Shown: positions 35,474 through 44,521, numbered from the stretch's first letter. The stretch is 64,000 bases of DNA from Mojavia pulchra JT2-VF2 (GCA_019359325.1 JAHHHN010000004.1:186001-250000); one strand, 5' to 3'. Numbers and translations: made by a program. Notes: generated from the letters alone by a model not told the origin.

Positions 35474-36136
35474 TTAAGTAGATTTATTATATTTTTGTGC
35501 CCGTTGCATTTCATCCTCGCTTAAAGATATTCCAGAGGTATTCATAGCAGTAAAAATATTAACTATATCCTGGTCTTTTACTTCTGCAATTACTTGAATA
35601 GGTATTTGATAATCTTTAAATTTATTAAAGATTGAATACAATTCTTCTAACAGAAACTCATCATTATTCTTGGCAATGTTAGCCTGTTGTTCCATAAAAT
35701 TTTCAGTTTTAAAAAGTGATGACATATTCAAGAATTTAATTGTATTTTCAGCCTCTTGTGGGAACATAAATTTTTTATTCTCTAAATCATATAAAAGAGT
35801 GAAAGAGCTATTTTTTCCCAAAAACACATTATAAAGAGATGCAAGCCTTTGAGAACCATCTATTATCCAAAGTCTTTTTGAACTGACTAATTTATCAGAG
35901 TTAAGTTTTGGAAAAAAAGTTAATTCACTAGACGCACTCTCGAAATGTTCTGTATCATGCTCGACTGCAATTAAGATTCCTATTGGATAACCATTATTTA
36001 TGCTTTCAAAAAGTTCTTTAACTGCTTGTCTATCCCATACATACCCACGCTGAAAAGCAGGAACAGCAAGAGTACCATTTTCCATCATGTGAAAAATGGT
36101 ATTTAGAGTGTGGGAGATAATATAATTTTTAGCCAT
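35474..36136 (-). CDS. DUF262-domain protein, short (ParB/GmrSD-like N-terminal module)
   Basis: A 220-residue protein. Two DUF262 signatures are present: VPAFQRGYVWDRQAVKELFES near residue 25 and LWIIDGSQRLASLYNVF near residue 95 (the family consensus is DGQQR; here Gln is replaced by Ser). The C-terminal IFTAMNTSGISLSEDEMQRA is where longer relatives continue into more helical sequence and, in GmrD-type proteins, an HNH nuclease (DUF1524). Here it stops soon after, so it has no nuclease domain and may be truncated. DUF262 modules of DNA-modification restriction proteins use nucleotide hydrolysis. Its ATG lies inside the last codons of the RelA/SpoT-like gene (8-base overlap), so the two are a coupled unit. 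Confidence 0.82.
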   Translation of the reverse strand: MAKNYIISHTLNTIFHMMENGTLAVPAFQRGYVWDRQAVKELFESINNGYPIGILIAVEHDTEHFESASSELTFFPKLNSDKLVSSKRLWIIDGSQRLASLYNVFLGKNSSFTLLYDLENKKFMFPQEAENTIKFLNMSSLFKTENFMEQQANIAKNNDEFLLEELYSIFNKFKDYQIPIQVIAEVKDQDIVNIFTAMNTSGISLSEDEMQRAQKYNKST

Positions 36137-36950
36137 TACTATTTTCCTCTACATCATCAGCTAAACAATCTCCTAAAACTTTGTCTCTAGATTCTAAAAT
36201 AATTGATTCTAAGAGATGTAGAGTATGACTTAAATAGCTCACTTTAAAACGACTAGATGAAAAATTCCATTTCCATTTACTTGTATCTTGTTCTATGGAA
36301 ATACGTTTTTTTTCATAAAATTTATGTGTTAATTCTTTTAGAACTTCTTGTAGTTGAGTTGTTATTTGTATCTCGGTTTCAATATAAATATCTTCTACAT
36401 TCCAATTTATATCAAAAATTTTGGCAGGTAAGGAAACATAAACATGATAGGCATAGTATCCATCTTCACGTTCTTGGCTATATTTTCTAACACTTAATTT
36501 ATTGATTTTGCCATATTCAATAATTTTTTTAGCCACGAAATCTGGCCCATCTATAAATCTACAAACTAGATTGCCACGAATAATATCATTGAACTGAGTA
36601 AACATACTTTGGTGGTTTACCCAGCCTTTTTTAGGCGGCTCAGGAAAATTTTGATTCCATAATATATTAATTCTGTATGTTTTTTCAATAGCTGATAAAT
36701 ACGGTTTTGTAATCATTCTTAGCTCATGACTATTCATAAAAAGCTCTGAATAAGTTTTTTGATTATATTCTTTTTGCCAGTTTGAAGCATGAGTAGAGAA
36801 GAAAACAAAAAAGTCATGCTGCATTATGGCATTTTGGATATTACTTGTATTAGTTTCATAAAGTCTCTCAATTCTTGGATCATTAAAATCGCTTAATAGC
36901 GAATGCTTTGCCCATTCTATATATTCTTCTAAACTGATCGGTTTGTGCAT
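36129..36950 (-). CDS. RelA/SpoT nucleotidyltransferase-domain protein (possible toxSAS-like)
   Basis: A 273-residue protein. Residues about 125-235 read as an alarmone-synthetase fold: FNDIIRGNLVCRF (the D..R/G..R region), a GYYAYH segment corresponding to the guanine-stacking Tyr and its following His (GYxxxH), and the catalytic-Glu motif IETEIQITTQLQEVLKELTH (family EIQIRT...H). The hydrolase (HD) and TGS domains of long RSH enzymes are absent. Small synthetases of this type either make (p)ppGpp/(pp)pApp or pyrophosphorylate tRNA, and several are toxins or phage sensors. The N-terminal 120 residues are unlike housekeeping RelQ/RelP. Coupled to DUF262. AT-rich and without any HIP1 site, suggesting recent arrival. 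The start is preceded by AGGAGGTGTA. Confidence 0.78.
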   Translation of the reverse strand: MHKPISLEEYIEWAKHSLLSDFNDPRIERLYETNTSNIQNAIMQHDFFVFFSTHASNWQKEYNQKTYSELFMNSHELRMITKPYLSAIEKTYRINILWNQNFPEPPKKGWVNHQSMFTQFNDIIRGNLVCRFIDGPDFVAKKIIEYGKINKLSVRKYSQEREDGYYAYHVYVSLPAKIFDINWNVEDIYIETEIQITTQLQEVLKELTHKFYEKKRISIEQDTSKWKWNFSSSRFKVSYLSHTLHLLESIILESRDKVLGDCLADDVEENSNG

Positions 36951-37319
36951 TACACCTCCTATTTATCACTTCAACCTAATATTTATATAGCTAAACTTAG
37001 CGTTAGCACAGACCGTCTTTCACATTTTAACTAAAACTAGAATTATATTCGGCTCTGTGTCAATAGACTAGCAATTTAAATATAAATTTAACCAAAAAGT
37101 TTTTTAAGAAAACTGAATCAATCATTTAGGACTACGGTGAACACAAAACTGAGCACTTCTATCAGATAAATACACCTACGCTAGAGACAGAAAACAATAG
37201 TGTAAGGTTACAGCCTTTGAGTTGCAAGTCAGCAAAGGAAGGGTGAGACAGGTGGTGCTTGATGAGCAATTGTCTGCGTTGAAGGAAGAAACAGTGATTG
37301 AGACAATCAGGCGATCGCT
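36951..37319. promoter_or_regulatory. Region upstream of the RelA/SpoT-DUF262 operon
   Basis: 369 bases. The left part must carry the operon promoter: AGGAGG lies directly before the ATG at 36950. The right part (37190-37319) shows a short open stretch (VVLDEQLSALKEETVIETI...) running toward the ureG stop, without a start or homologue I recognise. No operator-like palindrome seen. Confidence 0.4.
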
Positions 37320-37916
37320 TTATCCGATATGTTTACGGACAAATTGAATTACTTCTGTTAGTCCTTGTTGAGTTTTTAAGTTAGTGAAAATAAAGGGTTT
37401 ATTGCTACGCATTTTTTTTGCATCTCGATCCATGACATTTAAATCTGCACCGACATAGGGTGCAAGGTCGATTTTATTAATCACTAATAAATCAGATTTA
37501 GTAATACCAGGGCCACCTTTACGAGGGATTTTATCACCAGCCGCCACATCGATGACATAAATTGTTAAATCGACTAATTCAGGACTGAATGTAGCTGCTA
37601 AATTGTCGCCACCACTTTCTAAAAAGACTAAATCTAAGTTGGAAAAGCGCTGTTCTAACTGTTCAATTGCAGCCAAATTCATCGAAGCATCTTCGCGGAT
37701 CGCAGTATGGGGACAACCACCAGTCTCTACACCTAAAATGCGATCGCTTGCCAAAGCCTGAGAACGCACTAAAAATTGTGCATCCTCCTGTGTATAAATA
37801 TCATTCGTCACCACCGCAATTTGATACTGCTCACGCAAAGCTTTACACAAAGCATCTACCAACGCAGTCTTCCCCGAACCAACCGGGCCAGCAACCCCTA
37901 CTCTAAATGTACTCAT
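37320..37916 (-). CDS. ureG: Urease accessory GTPase UreG
   Basis: A 198-residue SIMIBI GTPase that drives nickel delivery to urease. P-loop [18 protein letters not shown], then [18 protein letters not shown] (the nickel-binding Cys-Pro-His), [16 protein letters not shown], and the G4 motif [10 protein letters not shown]. It is the last gene of ureE-ureF-ureG with a 48-base gap from ureF. The urease structural genes ureABC and ureD are not in the window, so they must lie elsewhere if present. Length is standard. Confidence 0.96.
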   Translation of the reverse strand: MSTFRVGVAGPVGSGKTALVDALCKALREQYQIAVVTNDIYTQEDAQFLVRSQALASDRILGVETGGCPHTAIREDASMNLAAIEQLEQRFSNLDLVFLESGGDNLAATFSPELVDLTIYVIDVAAGDKIPRKGGPGITKSDLLVINKIDLAPYVGADLNVMDRDAKKMRSNKPFIFTNLKTQQGLTEVIQFVRKHIG

Positions 37917-37964
37917 AGTAATCCCTTTGATGTCTCCTCTGCCCCTTTGCCCCCATGCTGCCGC

Positions 37965-38651
37965 TTAACTCCGAAACAATCTGGTATACTGCGTCTCATG
38001 CTGCATACTGGCTAACGACAAACCCCAACTACAACAGCCGAGTTCATCATCCTCCAAAGCCAAAATTTCTACCGCCGCAGCACTGAACAATTCTTGTAAC
38101 TCTAGTAATAACTGCTGCCCTGCTGTTTGTCCTAACGGAATGAGTTTTACCCCAGCAGTAATCAAATTACTTGCCCAACTATGCAGATATCCTAGTAAGG
38201 CAGCTTGAATATTTATTTGCCAATGAGCAGCAGCAATACCATAAGCGATCGCATAATTGCAAGGATTACCAACAGCATTGATAAGAGGTAATATCTGTGG
38301 CTTTAGTTTACCAAGTAATTGAATTAGCGATCGCCCCATTTGCCAGCTAGAGGTGCGTAACTCTTCTGTTTCCCTAGCCGCAGATAACCACAGATTCCAA
38401 TGACATAGAGCTTCTAAATCCCCAATTTTTGCAAATTCATAAGCTCGTAGCATTACCGCCGCCTCTATCCGAATTGCTCCGTAACGTAGCTGGGACTCTA
38501 ACCAATCTTTGAGGTTTTGTTGATTAGCGATCGCACCTTGTTCAACCAAAGTTTCTAAACCCTCAGAATAACTATATGCTCCTACAGGTAATGCTGGGCT
38601 AGTCAACTGCAAAATAGACAAAAATTGGCTATCAGTGAGCGTGATGTCCAT
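37965..38651 (-). CDS. ureF: Urease accessory protein UreF
   Basis: A 228-residue all-helical protein that bridges UreG and the UreD-urease complex and gates GTP hydrolysis. Recognised from [21 protein letters not shown]-like start ([20 protein letters not shown]), the [18 protein letters not shown] block, and [13 protein letters not shown] near residue 150. The start overlaps the end of ureE by 20 bases. The C-terminal [28 protein letters not shown] ends with the conserved 'Q..RLFRS' tail. Confidence 0.94.
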   Translation of the reverse strand: MDITLTDSQFLSILQLTSPALPVGAYSYSEGLETLVEQGAIANQQNLKDWLESQLRYGAIRIEAAVMLRAYEFAKIGDLEALCHWNLWLSAARETEELRTSSWQMGRSLIQLLGKLKPQILPLINAVGNPCNYAIAYGIAAAHWQINIQAALLGYLHSWASNLITAGVKLIPLGQTAGQQLLLELQELFSAAAVEILALEDDELGCCSWGLSLASMQHETQYTRLFRS

Positions 38652-39072
38652 AGGCTCCCACTTCTGGCTGAAATGGTAAAATTTCTTCTTTAATTTCTAG
38701 CCCCAGTTGTTCCAACATTGTGCGTAAAACTGAGTCAGTCGATAAGCGTAAATAGTTTATTGTAATTTCTACAGGTACATGACGATTGCCTAAATGATAA
38801 GCCGCCCGCATTAATAACAGTGGTGTTTGAGCAAAAACAGTTAATACTGGTTCTGGTTTGGCAGTAATTCTGATTAAATTGCTGTGGGCTTCATCTTGCA
38901 AAATATCACCATCTTGCAGTACGGTTCCTCTGGGTAAACGCAAAAATACAACTCTGCCATCAGTTATTTCAAAGCGATGACGGCTACGAGTGCGTTCTTC
39001 TGCTGTGAGAGGTAGAGTTAAGGTAACTACGGCATCAGGATCGGGGGGTTTATATTGGGTAAACGTTAGCAT
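38632..39072 (-). CDS. ureE: Urease accessory nickel chaperone UreE
   Basis: A 146-residue nickel chaperone. The N-terminal DNA-J-binding-like domain covers about 1-70 ([32 protein letters not shown]). The metal-binding domain includes [16 protein letters not shown], whose His corresponds to the conserved Ni-binding site. The C-terminal tail ends GAYGHHAH, a short version of the His-rich tail found in enterobacterial UreE. First gene of the ureEFG operon. Confidence 0.93.
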   Translation of the reverse strand: MLTFTQYKPPDPDAVVTLTLPLTAEERTRSRHRFEITDGRVVFLRLPRGTVLQDGDILQDEAHSNLIRITAKPEPVLTVFAQTPLLLMRAAYHLGNRHVPVEITINYLRLSTDSVLRTMLEQLGLEIKEEILPFQPEVGAYGHHAH

Positions 39073-39154
39073 AATTGATGAAATTAAACTGGCAAATTTG
39101 TATCTGGGTGAATTTTAAGCTGTTCCTGAGTAGAGTGCCAAAAATAAGGTGAAA

Positions 39155-39188
39155 ACGAACCGCAGAGGACGCAAAGGACGCAGAGGAA
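39155..39188. repeat. Dispersed CGAACCGCAAAGGACGC-type repeat, half copy
   Basis: The sequence CGAACCGCAGAGGACGCAAA and the following GGACGCAGAGG is a one-arm copy of the repeat seen as full inverted pairs at 49086, 51642 and 52982. It lies between coaBC and ureE. Confidence 0.6.
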
Positions 39189-39205
39189 GAGAGGAAAAGA
39201 AGATT

Positions 39206-40432
39206 TTAAGTTTTTCCAGTGAGGGCAAAATCATATAAATGATGTGCCATTTGTAATTTAGAACAAGGTGCAATTTCTATTTGTCTTCCTTGTTGATCTA
39301 AAAATATGGCTTGATTATTGTCGCTACCAAAACCACTATCCGCTTGATCAATGGGATTAGCAACAATAGCATCTAGTTTTTTACTGCGTAACTTTTCTAA
39401 TGCAGGGGTAACAATATCACCAGTTTGGGCAGCAAATCCAATTAAACGCTGATGTGGCTGTTTGAGTTGTGCTAATTCACTGACAATATCTGGTACGGGT
39501 TCTAGGGGTAAAGATTGGGGAAGCGATCGCTTGGGTAGTTTCTCTGTACTGTAATCTCTTGGCTTGACATCCGCTACTGCTGCGGACATGACAATCATAT
39601 CTGCATTGGGTAAATACTCCCTCATAACGTGCTGCATTTCCTCGGCATTAATTACAGGAATTGCTTGCACGCCTAAAGGTACATCCCAACTAGCTGGCCC
39701 ATGTACTAATGTAACAATTGCGCCTCGATGCAGTGCCGCTTGTGCTAAAGCCAAGCCCATTTTACCTGTGGAGGGATTGCCGATAAACCGAACTGGGTCA
39801 AGATACTCTCGCGTTCCCCCAGCACTAATCAATACTCGTTTACCTGCTAAATCTCGCTTACCGCCTGTGTGTAATAACGATTGAATATAAGTCAAAATCT
39901 CTGGAGGTTCTGCCATCCTACCAGCACCGACGCGATCGCACGCCAACAATCCAGATGCCGTACCCATGCCATGATATCGGCTATCTGTTAATAATTGTCG
40001 CCAATTTCGCTGCACTGTCAGTTGTTCCCACATATCTGTATTCATTGCTGGTGCTAACAGCACAGGACAGGTAGAAGCCAGTACAGTATTTGTTAATAAA
40101 TTGTCAGCCATGCCATGAGCTAACTTTGCTAATGTATTAGCAGTTAAAGGCGCAATTACTAATAAATCTGCCCATTCACCCAATTCAATGTGCAATGGAC
40201 GAGAGTGAGTTGGCTGCCAAAATAGCTCATCTGTATAAGCGGGATGACGGGAAAGAGTTGCTAAAGTTAAAGGTGTAATAAATTCTTGCGCTGAACGGGT
40301 GAGAATTACGCGTACTTCTACCCCTGTTTTAAAGAGCGTCGATACCAACTCACAGACTTTATAGGCGGCGATACCGCCGCCTACGCAAATTAAAACTTTT
40401 TGTAATTTAGGATTAGATTTAGGATTAGGCAT
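39206..40432 (-). CDS. coaBC: Bifunctional phosphopantothenoylcysteine decarboxylase/synthetase
   Basis: A 408-residue bifunctional enzyme of coenzyme A synthesis. The CoaC half (1-185) has the flavin-binding [15 protein letters not shown], the active-site PAMNTDMW loop and a Cys in the [15 protein letters not shown] flap. The CoaB half (195-405) begins [27 protein letters not shown] and contains [16 protein letters not shown] and the [17 protein letters not shown] segment. It precedes (in genomic order) ureEFG on the same strand, with a repeat between them. The DUF2555 gene lies 82 bases upstream and may be co-transcribed. Confidence 0.95.
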   Translation of the reverse strand: MPNPKSNPKLQKVLICVGGGIAAYKVCELVSTLFKTGVEVRVILTRSAQEFITPLTLATLSRHPAYTDELFWQPTHSRPLHIELGEWADLLVIAPLTANTLAKLAHGMADNLLTNTVLASTCPVLLAPAMNTDMWEQLTVQRNWRQLLTDSRYHGMGTASGLLACDRVGAGRMAEPPEILTYIQSLLHTGGKRDLAGKRVLISAGGTREYLDPVRFIGNPSTGKMGLALAQAALHRGAIVTLVHGPASWDVPLGVQAIPVINAEEMQHVMREYLPNADMIVMSAAVADVKPRDYSTEKLPKRSLPQSLPLEPVPDIVSELAQLKQPHQRLIGFAAQTGDIVTPALEKLRSKKLDAIVANPIDQADSGFGSDNNQAIFLDQQGRQIEIAPCSKLQMAHHLYDFALTGKT

Positions 40433-40479
40433 TGGGGATGATATTCATGATGAGAGATCAAGGATAAAGTAATTTCATA

Positions 40480-40514
40480 CTTCATCCTTCATCCTTCATA
40501 CTTGAGACTTCACA
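40480..40514. repeat. STRR heptamer array abutting the DUF2555 stop codon
   Basis: Five heptamers (CTTCATC, CTTCATC, CTTCATA, CTTGAGA, CTTCACA) end exactly at the base before the DUF2555 gene's stop codon. Confidence 0.7.
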
Positions 40515-40727
40515 CTATGCTTCATCGTAAGGTTCTAAGTCCAAGAGATAGATGTAGGGTTCAACTAACTCTGGACGCTGAAACGCGATCGCTCGCAGTA
40601 GATGCCAATCATTCAAACCCTCAAAAGCATTGCTGTAATTATCCAGTTCTAGACGTGTAGCTAATTCCTCTACCTCTGCCGCAGTCATGGCAGCAATCTC
40701 TTTTCTGGAAATGCCTAGAGTTTTCAT
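40515..40727 (-). CDS. DUF2555 family protein
   Basis: A 70-residue cyanobacteria-specific protein. I chose the ATG at 40727: GGAGG is 10 bases upstream, and homologues begin at or near MKTLGISRKEIAAMTAAEVEELATRLELDNY. The frame's earlier ATG adds 11 unsupported residues. The conserved part is YSNAFEGLNDWHLLRAIAFQRPELVEPYIYLLDLEPYDEA. Soluble, acidic, no known function. The adjacency to coaBC on the same strand suggests co-expression. Confidence 0.8.
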   Translation of the reverse strand: MKTLGISRKEIAAMTAAEVEELATRLELDNYSNAFEGLNDWHLLRAIAFQRPELVEPYIYLLDLEPYDEA

Positions 40728-40881
40728 AATGCTTGCCCCTCCATTATGCAGCATCCGCACTCAGCATGGATTGAGTTGCGCTTTTCGCAGCCACCCAATC
40801 TATATTACTCATTAGATGGCGTGGATTTTGTAAAAAAATTCCGGATTTATACCAGAATTTGTAAAAAAATTACAACTCAGC

Positions 40882-41508
40882 CTAACCAATTGCATTCACC
40901 ACAAAATTCCGTAGCAGGTCTAACATTTGTGGCTGAATTTCATGGCCCATATCAAATTCATGATACTGGACTGGAACTCCTATAGATTGTAGGGTGTCTC
41001 GTGCCTTCACAGCAGCTGACAGTGGCACAACTTCATCTTGTCTACCATGAGTAATTAAAGTTGGGGGAAAATCACTTTTAGTTGTCTTTCCTACCTGAGG
41101 ATGCAAATAACCACTCATCGCAACTAAACCTGCTAAAGGCAAATTGATTCCTACATCTAAAGTCATGGCTGCGCCTTGAGAAAATCCACTCAAAATGGTT
41201 CGTGAGAAAGGCACGCCTGTTATACTTTCTAAAGATTGCAACCAATCTATGAGTAGTTGCCGACTTTCTGGTAAACCCTGATACATATTTTCTGTTCTCA
41301 GGTCATACCATGCCCTACCAACAGAAGAATGGGGATAGGGATAAGGGCCATTGGGAAATATAAAGTAATAATTTGGCAAGTTAAAAAAGGGTACTAAAGG
41401 TACGATATCCTCGGCATTAGCACCCCAACCGTGTAAAGTAACGATTAAGCCTGAAGGTGCTTGCCCGGTTTTCGGGGGAACTGAAATGAATTCCAAAGTT
41501 TTAGTCAT
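40882..41508 (-). CDS. Phospholipase/carboxylesterase-family serine hydrolase
   Basis: A 208-residue alpha/beta hydrolase of the carboxylesterase/thioesterase family. The oxyanion region is LIVTLHGWGANAED, nucleophile Ser in ILSGFSQGAAMTL, Asp in HGRQDEVVPLS and His in FDMGHEIQPQ. Relatives hydrolyse short acyl esters, lysophospholipids or acyl-protein thioesters; the substrate here is unknown. No signal peptide. It is divergent from purH (167 bases), so it has its own promoter. Confidence 0.88.
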   Translation of the reverse strand: MTKTLEFISVPPKTGQAPSGLIVTLHGWGANAEDIVPLVPFFNLPNYYFIFPNGPYPYPHSSVGRAWYDLRTENMYQGLPESRQLLIDWLQSLESITGVPFSRTILSGFSQGAAMTLDVGINLPLAGLVAMSGYLHPQVGKTTKSDFPPTLITHGRQDEVVPLSAAVKARDTLQSIGVPVQYHEFDMGHEIQPQMLDLLRNFVVNAIG

Positions 41509-41675
41509 TAGTTAGTGGTCAGTAGTAAGAAATAACTGGCAAAGGACAATCCTAATCCAAAGTCGGCAACGACAATACGAGAAATTTCACATTTCTCTAT
41601 TCTTCCTGGTGTTCTTGGTCGCTTGTAAAATAATCTTCTCCCTTAAATTGTTTATACCAAAGGAATTTGGGAATT

Positions 41676-43217
41676 ATGGCGCGTCTGGCTTTGCTGAGTG
41701 TATCTAATAAAACTGGTTTAATTGACCTTGCCCGTAGCTTGGTTGAAGAATTTGACTTTGATATAATTAGCAGTGGGGGAACAGCTAAAACTCTTAAAGA
41801 TGCAGGGATACCAGTTACAAAAGTCTCTGATTATACAGGTTCACCGGAAATTTTAGGCGGTCGAGTCAAAACCCTACATCCTAGAATTCATGGCGGAATT
41901 TTGGTACGGCGCGATGTTGCTCAAGATGTTACAGATTTAGAAAATAACCAAATTCGTCCGATTGATTTGGTGGTAGTCAATCTTTATCCTTTTGAAGAAA
42001 CTATTGCTAAAGGGGGCGTTACATTACCCGAAGCAATTGAACAAATTGATATCGGTGGCCCTGCTATGCTGAGGGCAGCATCAAAAAACTTTGCTCATCT
42101 TACAGTATTGAGCGATCCAGGGCAGTATGATGAGTATTTACAAGAATTACGCCAAAATCACGGTGAAGCATCTTTAGAATTTCGCCAAAAATCTGCCTTA
42201 AAAGGCTTTTTACATACTGCTAGTTACGATCAGGCGATCGCATCTTATCTTGCTGGAGCGCAGCATGGTGAGTCTTTACCAGAGCAATACATCCTATCTG
42301 GGGAACAATTGCAATCTTTGCGTTATGGCGAAAATCCCCATCAAACCGCTGCTTGGTATCAAACTGGTACTACCTCAACAGGATGGGCTGGTGCTACTAA
42401 ATTACAAGGTAAGGAACTAAGTTACAACAATTTAGTTGATTTAGAAGCAGCACGTAGAATTATTGCGGAATTTACTGATACCCCCGCAGCCGCAATTCTC
42501 AAACATACTAATCCCTGTGGTGTGGCTTTAGGCAATACTCTCAAAGAAGCTTACGACAAAGCTTTCAACGCTGATGCTATTTCTGCCTTTGGTGGTATTG
42601 TCGCCCTTAACCGTCCGATTGATAGTGCTACAGCTAGTGAGTTAACTAAAACATTTTTAGAATGTGTCGTAGCACCTGGTTGTGAAGCGGATGCGGAAGC
42701 AATTTTAGCTGCCAAATCTAAAGTTCGAGTTTTGATCCTACCAGATTTGAGCAGTGGCCCCAAGGAAACAGTTAAAGCGATCGCTGGTGGTTTTCTTGTC
42801 CAAGCCGCTGATGATATCATCGCTAACACCGATAAATGGCAAGTCGTCACCGAACGCCAACCCACGAAGAGCGAATTAGAAGAATTGCTATTTGCCTGGA
42901 AAGTTTGCAAGCACGTCAAATCAAATGCAATTGTTGTCAGCGGCGATCGCACCACTCTCGGTGTGGGTGCTGGTCAAATGAACCGTGTTGGCTCAGTTAA
43001 AATTGCTTTAGAACAAGCTGGAGACAAAGCCAAAGGTGCAATTCTAGCCAGCGATGGATTTTTTCCTTTTGATGATTCGGTAATAACTGCCGCAAATGCG
43101 GGAATTACTGCCATTGTTCAACCAGGGGGAAGCTTGCGCGATCAAGATTCCATCAAAGCTGCTAATCAATTAGGTTTAGTGATGGTATTAACAGGTGTGC
43201 GTCACTTTTTACACTAA
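41676..43217 (+). CDS. purH: Bifunctional AICAR transformylase/IMP cyclohydrolase
   Basis: A 513-residue enzyme catalysing the last two steps of IMP synthesis. The cyclohydrolase domain starts MARLALLSVSNKTGLIDLA and has SSGGTAKTLKDAGI and GRVKTLHPRIHGGIL. The transformylase domain carries the catalytic KHTNPCGVALG, SAFGGIVALN and the C-terminal DGFFPFDDSV...GGSLRDQDSI. The ATG at 41676 is used instead of the TTG three codons upstream. Followed by two Yfr2-type RNA genes, the first of which also supplies a terminator. Confidence 0.97.
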   Translation: MARLALLSVSNKTGLIDLARSLVEEFDFDIISSGGTAKTLKDAGIPVTKVSDYTGSPEILGGRVKTLHPRIHGGILVRRDVAQDVTDLENNQIRPIDLVVVNLYPFEETIAKGGVTLPEAIEQIDIGGPAMLRAASKNFAHLTVLSDPGQYDEYLQELRQNHGEASLEFRQKSALKGFLHTASYDQAIASYLAGAQHGESLPEQYILSGEQLQSLRYGENPHQTAAWYQTGTTSTGWAGATKLQGKELSYNNLVDLEAARRIIAEFTDTPAAAILKHTNPCGVALGNTLKEAYDKAFNADAISAFGGIVALNRPIDSATASELTKTFLECVVAPGCEADAEAILAAKSKVRVLILPDLSSGPKETVKAIAGGFLVQAADDIIANTDKWQVVTERQPTKSELEELLFAWKVCKHVKSNAIVVSGDRTTLGVGAGQMNRVGSVKIALEQAGDKAKGAILASDGFFPFDDSVITAANAGITAIVQPGGSLRDQDSIKAANQLGLVMVLTGVRHFLH

Positions 43218-43264
43218 TTTTTTGGCAGCATATAGTTCACTTAATAAAGTGTCACACACTATAC

Positions 43265-43293
43265 TTGTACTTTCTAAAAACAAGTGATATGCT
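43265..43293 (+). promoter_or_regulatory. Promoter of Yfr2-type RNA, copy 1
   Basis: The -35 box TTGTAC and the -10 box TATGCT are separated by exactly 17 bases, and the conserved RNA begins about 5-7 bases later. The second copy has the same geometry. Confidence 0.75.
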
Positions 43294-43297
43294 TTAG

Positions 43298-43370
43298 TCG
43301 TGTGTGAGGAGCAAGTTAAAAATAAAAAACGCCTGGGGTGGAAACACGGCAACACTCCTGGGCGTTTTTT
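43298..43370 (+). ncRNA. Yfr2-family (Cyano-1) small RNA, copy 1
   Basis: A RNA of about 72 bases beginning near GTGTGTGAGGAGC, with an A-rich middle and a 3' hairpin (AACGCCTGGGG...TCCTGGGCGTT) ending in TTTTTT. The loop contains GGAAACA (43340-43346), the signature unpaired motif of the Yfr2 family. The 5' GUGUGAGGAG is complementary to the invariant CUCCUCACAC of the Yfr1 RNA, consistent with a Yfr1-Yfr2 contact. The hairpin is flanked by A- and T-runs on both sides, so it can also terminate minus-strand transcripts. Family call from memory of the motif; function is not settled. Confidence 0.82.
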
Positions 43371-43616
43371 AATTTCTTAACAGAAATCGTATCAACTAGC
43401 AAATTAACAAAACCATTACCCATGCAAACTCTACCTTTTCAAGGAGTTTGGGAAATTGGCACAAGCTTAAACAAGAAATTGACCGCGTTTTTCATCTATT
43501 TGAACCACAATCTTTTGTAAGGGCGGGCAGATGTCCGCCTCTAAGTATGGTTTATGTATCCGAAAATTACTGTAAGTTTTATACTTTGTAAATTCTTAAA
43601 ATATTATTTAAATTAC

Positions 43617-43645
43617 TTGCGTTTTCTAAAAGCGAGTGGTATATT
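43617..43645 (+). promoter_or_regulatory. Promoter of Yfr2-type RNA, copy 2
   Basis: The -35 box TTGCGT and the -10 box TATATT are separated by 17 bases; the intervening TTTCTAAAA is shared with copy 1. Confidence 0.75.
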
Positions 43646-43649
43646 CTAT

Positions 43650-43722
43650 TTGTGTGTGAGGAGCAAGTTAAAAACAAAAAACGCCTGGGGTGGAAACACG
43701 GCAACACTCCTGGGCGTTTTTT
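43650..43722 (+). ncRNA. Yfr2-family (Cyano-1) small RNA, copy 2
   Basis: Nearly identical to copy 1 across GTGTGTGAGGAGCAAGTTAA and the whole terminal hairpin, with GGAAACA at 43692-43698 and the closing TTTTTT at 43717-43722. The two copies are 352 bases apart and differ mostly in the promoter and spacer, implying selection on the RNA. The hairpin probably also terminates the convergent DUF3891 gene. Confidence 0.82.
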
Positions 43723-43743
43723 GTTGAATATAGGGAAATTAGG

Positions 43744-44472
43744 CTAACTCTTCACAAATGTCCACTCCAGCACCTTGATAGGAGCTTTTTGGAGTGCCTG
43801 AGTTAGTTCAGCACTGCTTTTAAATTTGACTTGAGACAAGTCACACGCGTCAACGTTGACCGTAAACTTATCATCCTCAAAAGGCCAGGGTTCGACAGTA
43901 ATTAAGCCATCACTGCGTTGCATAATGTCATAACGTTGCCCATCAGGCCCTTTGCTGATTTCTAAAAATCGCTCATCAGCAGGCAGTTCTTGTTGGCAAA
44001 GGATGAGAGACAAGCGATCGCACCATTGCATAAATGCATAAGCAGCATCTACATCTTCCTTGCTAATACCCAATTCCTTGCGCCAACGTTCCTGATTTTC
44101 CAGTTGCTCATCAAGAAATTTATCCATTTCTGAAGACTGGCCGCGTTTGCACTCATTCAAACGACTGATATGTTTGGAAATTAACAGAGATACCCACCGC
44201 CCCCGATAGCGGGCATTTTTTGCTAGATTAGCCAGTTTCTCGACAGAAGTTTCTTGGCTCAGGGTGAAATCCATTGGCGCACCCCCCTCAGTCAGATTGT
44301 CCTCTTCCCACTCTTTCTCTAAATCATCATGGTGGGAAATTGCGGCTAGCGTTTCGTATAAACGTTCCGGGGCATTTTTGCGCCGCCACTGTCCTGCTAG
44401 TTGAGCTGCTAACAAAGCATGTGTACGGTGATAAATTACTTCCCAACCATTTTGTGTGGCATTGACAATCAC
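43744..44472 (-). CDS. DUF3891 family protein (HD-like)
   Basis: A 242-residue soluble protein. The His/Asp-rich segments are YHRTHALLAAQLAGQW near residue 15 and LAAISHHDDLEKEWEED near residue 43, resembling a degenerate HD metal site; a later helix contains QWCDRLSLILCQQELP. These are typical of DUF3891. If the HD-like site binds metal it may be a phosphohydrolase, but no activity is established. It is convergent with the Yfr2 RNAs and has its own promoter 110 bases after the manganese catalase stop. Confidence 0.8.
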   Translation of the reverse strand: MIVNATQNGWEVIYHRTHALLAAQLAGQWRRKNAPERLYETLAAISHHDDLEKEWEEDNLTEGGAPMDFTLSQETSVEKLANLAKNARYRGRWVSLLISKHISRLNECKRGQSSEMDKFLDEQLENQERWRKELGISKEDVDAAYAFMQWCDRLSLILCQQELPADERFLEISKGPDGQRYDIMQRSDGLITVEPWPFEDDKFTVNVDACDLSQVKFKSSAELTQALQKAPIKVLEWTFVKS

Positions 44473-44521
44473 CAGTTAATCTCCATAGTCTAAATTGTGA
44501 GTTTCAGAGGAGTTTTAGCCT

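Noticed and set aside
43338-43520. 60-residue frame between the Yfr2 RNAs
   Set aside because: It starts inside the first RNA's hairpin and has no ribosome site; the RNA explanation is better supported.
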